64,000 nt of DNA from CAWBAT01 sp963810905 (GTDB lineage: Bacteria > Acidobacteriota > Terriglobia > Versatilivoradales > Versatilivoraceae). The stretch lies in the NCBI GenBank assembly GCA_963810905.1, contig CAWEPG010000018.1, forward strand, positions 62,001 through 126,000, written 5' to 3'. The first letter of the stretch is position 1; every line of letters begins with the position of its first letter. The notes beneath the pieces were generated by a model. It was not told the origin of the DNA, did no database searches, and saw only the letters and a program-made list of their open reading frames with translations. This document shows, one piece after another, positions 61,854-64,000 of this stretch. The position numbers and the translations under genes were made by a program.

Positions 61854-64000
61854 ATGCCGATTACAAGGAAGCCGCATCCAGACTCCCCCGAAGATGTTTT
61901 GGCAGAGTGCCACCGCTTGCGCGAAGAGAATCGCCGCCTGAGGGAATTGCTCGCCCAGTATAGGATTGAGGTTCCCAACACCACTAGCGGCACTTCCAAG
62001 CAGACGGCGGGCGAGCACCAGGCTTTGCCATCTCCGGTGTCGCAGGAATCCCCGGCCAAGGAAAAGATTGCACTGTTTCTAAATCTCTTCCGCGGCAGAA
62101 AGGATGTCTATGCCAAGCGTTGGGAAAGCAAGGATGGCCGGTCGGGATATTCTCCAGCGTGCGTCAGGGATTGGGATGCTATTCGCGCAAGCAAGCCGGC
62201 TGAGCGGAAGAAGATTGAGCACAAGACTCGCACTCTCCTGCCGTTGACCGATGAGGTCATTCGTGATCATTTGGCTGGGAAGCACACGGTTGGCGTTTAC
62301 CCCTTGTTGACGGAGACACCGCTGGTTTCTGGCAGTGGATTCGAAAGAAGTTGTGGCAAGAGGACTCAAAGGTATTCCTTGCCGTCTGCCGGCAGGCCGT
62401 TGTGCCTGCCGCGCTGGAACGATCCCGATCGGGGAAAGGCGGGCACATCTGGATTTTTTTCGAACAGCCCGTTTCGGCGGCCCTGGCACGAAACTTGGGT
62501 TCTGCCCTACTGACCCTCACCATGGAAAAGCGGCATGAAGTCGGCCTTGGCTCTTACGACCGGCTGTTTCCAAGTCAGGACAGGATGCCCAAGGGCGGCT
62601 TAGGTAACCTGATCGCCTTGCCTCTGCAGAAAAACCGGCGAGAGGGCGGAAACAGCGTGTTCGTGGATAGGGACTTCAATCCTTACTTGGACCAGTGGAG
62701 TTTTCTTTCTTCCGTTGAAAAGATGCCAATTGGCCGCATTGAGGTTCTCCTGAGAGAACTGGCCCCGCAAGGAGATGTGATTGGCGTTCGCAGTTTCCCG
62801 GGCGAGGAAGACGTTCCCTGGACCTTGCCACCATCGCGGAAACGGAATGAGCCGCCTATCGAAGGGCCGCTGCCATCGCAAGCTCGCATTATCCGAGGCA
62901 ACCTCACATACATTGAGAAGGATGGCCTGCCACCCGCATTGCTGAACCGGCTCATCCGCCTTGCCGCCTTTCAGAATCCCGAATTCTACCGGGCACAGGC
63001 GATGCTTCTTTCCACCTTCGGCAAGCCTCGGGTCATTGGCTGCGCGGAAGACTTCCCCCAACATCTGGGATTGCCTCGCGGATGTTTCGAAGAGTCACTC
63101 CAGTTACTCGATAAACTCGGCCTTGAAACGGAGGTCATCGACGAACGGTCCACCGGTCGCCCAATTGCCGCCTTTTTTGCTGGAAAGCTTCGCCAGCCGC
63201 AACAGGAAGTAGCAGAATGCCTGCTTCAGTTCGATGAAGGCTTGCTTTGCGCACCGACTGCCTTTGGCAAGACTGCCATTGCTGCCTGGCTCATTTCTGA
63301 AAGACACGTAAATACACTGGTGCTTGTGCATCGGGGGCAGTTGCTGGATCAATGGAGAGAGCGGCTGGCCTCATTTCTCAATTTGTCGATCGAGTCCATC
63401 GGACAAATCGGTGGCGGAAAGGAGCAAATCACTGGCCGGATCGACGTAGCCATGATCCAGAGCCTCTACCGAAAGGGAGCGGTCAAGGACCTTGTAGCTG
63501 ACTATGGCCAAGTGATCGTGGATGAGTGCCACCATATCTCTGCCTTCAGCTTTGAGCAGGTGCTGAAGCAAGTGAAGGCCCGTTTTGTGGTCGGATTGAC
63601 TGCCACTCCCACACGCAAGGATGGGCACCATCCCATTATCTTCATGCAGTGCGGCCCCATTCGTTATCACGCGGCCCTAAAAGTGCGCGCAGGCGAAGAA
63701 CTTCTTCAGCAGGTGATTCCTCGCCACACCGAGTTCCGACTTCCGACTACGGTCGAAGCAATGCCTGAGACCAGCATCCAGGACATCTATGCCGCCCTCG
63801 CCCAGGATTGCGACCGACTGAAACTAATCATTGACGATGTCCTCAACGCCGTTAAGATAGGTTGCTTTCCACTGGTACTCACCGGGCGGCGGGGACAAGT
63901 GGATCAGTTTGAGGCGAGTTTGAAAGAGAGCATTAAGAACGTCGTCGTTCTCCGAGGTGGTATGAGTAGGAAGAAGCGCCAAGCGGTGCGAGGCAAGATG
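61854..64000 (+). CDS. TOTE-type conflict-system primase-helicase (partial, frameshifted)
   Basis: The start MPITRKPHPDSPEDVLAECH opens a coiled-coil segment (RLREENRRLRELLAQYR). A TOTE archaeo-eukaryotic primase (AEP) domain follows: KIALFLNLFRGRKDVYAKRW, ESKDGRSGYSPACVRDWDAI, then VGVYPLL. Between about 62,300 and 62,345 three to four single-base losses hit the expected catalytic DFD region. From about 62,346 one frame is open to the window end: LERSRSGKGGHIWIFFEQP, MPKGGLGNLIALPLQ, LIRLAAFQNPEFYRAQAM, then an SF2 helicase with APTAFGKTAIAAW (Walker A), VDECHH (Walker B) and GLTATPTRKDGHHP (motif III). Homologues normally continue with helicase motifs and a C-terminal nuclease domain beyond this edge. 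It is thought to defend against foreign DNA. Confidence 0.87.

Noticed and set aside
1..64000. CRISPR array or rRNA genes
   Set aside because: No regularly spaced direct repeats and no recognisable rRNA segments anywhere in the window.

Overview
The window is one contig piece (roughly 50-55% GC by eye) that reads as an environmental Acidobacteriota-type chromosome. This placement is inferred from the gene families and not from a marker tree. The supporting families are a Ser/Thr kinase with a TolB-like/TPR tail, a DUF4388 protein, OPT and HD-GYP proteins, and DUF1501 + DUF1549/DUF1553 pairs of the kind shared by Acidobacteriota, Planctomycetota and Verrucomicrobiota.

1-38.6 kb is mostly ordinary chromosome. 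It holds an ArgH-like lyase with an ABC solute-binding lipoprotein (frameshifted), the methylmalonyl-CoA mutase catalytic subunit, a RidA-like protein, a large signalling kinase, a small cassette-like block (attC-like site plus a BrnT-type toxin-antitoxin pair), PepD, an OPT transporter, an ftsY-ribD-ribE-ribBA cluster, an HD-GYP receptor, a J-like membrane protein, a trans-sulfuration enzyme, an acyl-activating/ACP/acyltransferase locus, ilvBN behind a very AT-rich leader, an ECF sigma/anti-sigma pair, an ABC exporter, a DUF4388 protein and a DinB protein. Three remnants are mixed in: a truncated ECF sigma factor, the last 47 codons of an RND efflux pump, and a decayed cassette gene.

38.9-51.4 kb is a polysaccharide/sugar-utilisation-like locus. 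A roughly 4.8-kb gene pair (DUF1549-LamG-DUF1553 followed by a Tat-exported DUF1501 protein) occurs twice in tandem. The two copies are nearly identical except in the LamG-like part. Copy 1 of the long gene is broken by several indels and copy 2 by one. A 3-keto-disaccharide hydrolase-like protein and an exported enolase-superfamily enzyme follow. A lone 57-aa Flp pilin gene sits beside the locus.

52.1-64 kb is an integrated mobile element. Its left boundary is a displaced 3' half of a tRNA-Arg(TCT) gene. Inside lie a ParA remnant, a cluster of GGTTAACC-type repeats, accessory genes (one split by a 1,990-bp IS1634-like insertion), large hairpins, two 18-bp palindromes beside a ribbon-helix-helix ORF, a HigBA-type module, and a tightly packed run of Fic protein, small calcium-binding-like protein, NWG-type conserved protein and a TOTE-type primase-helicase that leaves the window. 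Nearly every gene from 57.7 kb onwards carries one or more single-base deletions. Either the island is decaying or the assembly has homopolymer errors; read mapping would decide. The most interesting candidate system is the Fic / Ca-binding-like / NWG / TOTE operon.
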